Of a stretch of 33,568 bases of DNA, positions 33,313 to 33,568 are shown in pieces. The translations under genes were made by a program, and so were the position numbers. Position 1 is the first letter of the stretch. Every line of letters starts with the position of its first letter. The notes under the pieces were generated by a model, which saw only the letters and a program-made list of their open reading frames with translations, was not told the DNA's origin and made no database searches. Source of the DNA: Pelosinus fermentans (GTDB lineage: Bacteria; Bacillota; Negativicutes; DSM-13327); the NCBI GenBank assembly GCA_002434245.1, contig DJJR01000063.1:1-33568 (forward strand), given 5' to 3'.

Positions 33313-33568
33313 TTAACTAATCCTATCAATTCAATAACTTACTACAGATTTCTACACATACTCTCTACACCCCTGCAAAAACGAATGAAAGGCTTACTAT
33401 TTATATTTCTAGAATTTTTAATCAATGTTAACTCTAACCTTAATGAGGTTATTATCTTTAGCTTTACGGGTGACATTGGTCAGGCTATAGCAAAAACAAA
33501 TTATGAATGGATTATGTTTTATCCATGTGTATACTCTTTTGCAATTTGGGATGCTTTCCGCGACGCAG
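33313..33568 (+). CDS. Partial membrane-protein-like reading frame running off the window
   Basis: Open from 33313 to the right edge, with the first ATG at 33385. The translated text (MKGLLFIFLEFLINVNSNLN ... EWIMFYPCVYSFAIWDAFRD) resembles a conserved multi-pass hypothetical protein of Firmicutes, with WDAFRDA near the end. No ribosome site precedes the ATG and the preceding frame also reads like protein (TYYRFLHILSTPLQKR), so it may be a 5'-truncated remnant or a gene with an unusual start. Function unknown. Confidence 0.4.

Overview
The window is AT-rich, strongly coding, low-GC Firmicutes-like DNA that also carries a TonB-dependent outer-membrane receptor. Lipoproteins, AGGAGG-type ribosome binding sites and a TonB receptor together point to a diderm firmicute (Negativicutes, for example the Sporomusa/Pelosinus group). 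This is inference from gene content; no 16S or other marker is present.

Layout. 1-2.9 kb: two housekeeping RNA genes, a CCA-type tRNA nucleotidyltransferase and a DbpA-like DEAD-box helicase. 2.9-9.1 kb: a molybdate block with two ModA lipoproteins, ModD, an excisionase-HTH/periplasmic-binding-like regulator, ModB, a ModC lacking its Mop domain, and a free-standing Mop protein. A type I toxin-antitoxin locus sits between modC and mop. 9.2-12.3 kb: a three-gene operon without membrane segments, made of a DUF1858-like/solute-binding-like fusion, a SIMIBI GTPase and an ABC ATPase. 12.5-19.8 kb: a metal or metal-chelate uptake operon (TonB receptor, FecB-like lipoprotein, a second DUF1858-like/solute-binding fusion, FecE-like ATPase, FecCD-like permease) ending in a TrmO-like protein. 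20.4-30.5 kb: an iron-only nitrogenase operon, anfH-nifI1-nifI2-anfD-anfG-anfK-nifB-nifV(split), followed by a gamma-glutamylcyclotransferase-like protein, a class I amidotransferase and a flavin-type (Nim/PPOX) protein. 30.8-31.8 kb: a transposase/integrase-like protein whose catalytic residues appear lost, directly upstream of anfH. 32.1-33.3 kb: an aminotransferase. The right edge holds part of a membrane-protein-like reading frame.

How it fits together. Fe-only nitrogenase is normally made when molybdenum is scarce. The window pairs it with molybdate uptake and sensing, a second chelate-type uptake system, and NifB plus homocitrate synthase for cofactor supply; no nifE/nifN is present here. 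The operons are tied together by an unusual repeated leader. Three minus-strand promoters (upstream of the integrase-like gene, the TonB operon and the DUF1858/GTPase/ATPase operon) share a -35 region embedded in a GCATTGCAATACATTT-like box, a consensus -10 at 17 bp, and then a GTACAAYGA-NGT sequence leading into a terminator-like hairpin. Two more hairpins of the same type lie at the TonB leader and at the 3' end of the molybdate regulator gene. This looks like an attenuation regulon joining the island. The most novel candidates are this leader family, the DUF1858/GTPase/ATPase module, and the catalytically dead integrase with the hairpin repeats between it and anfH.
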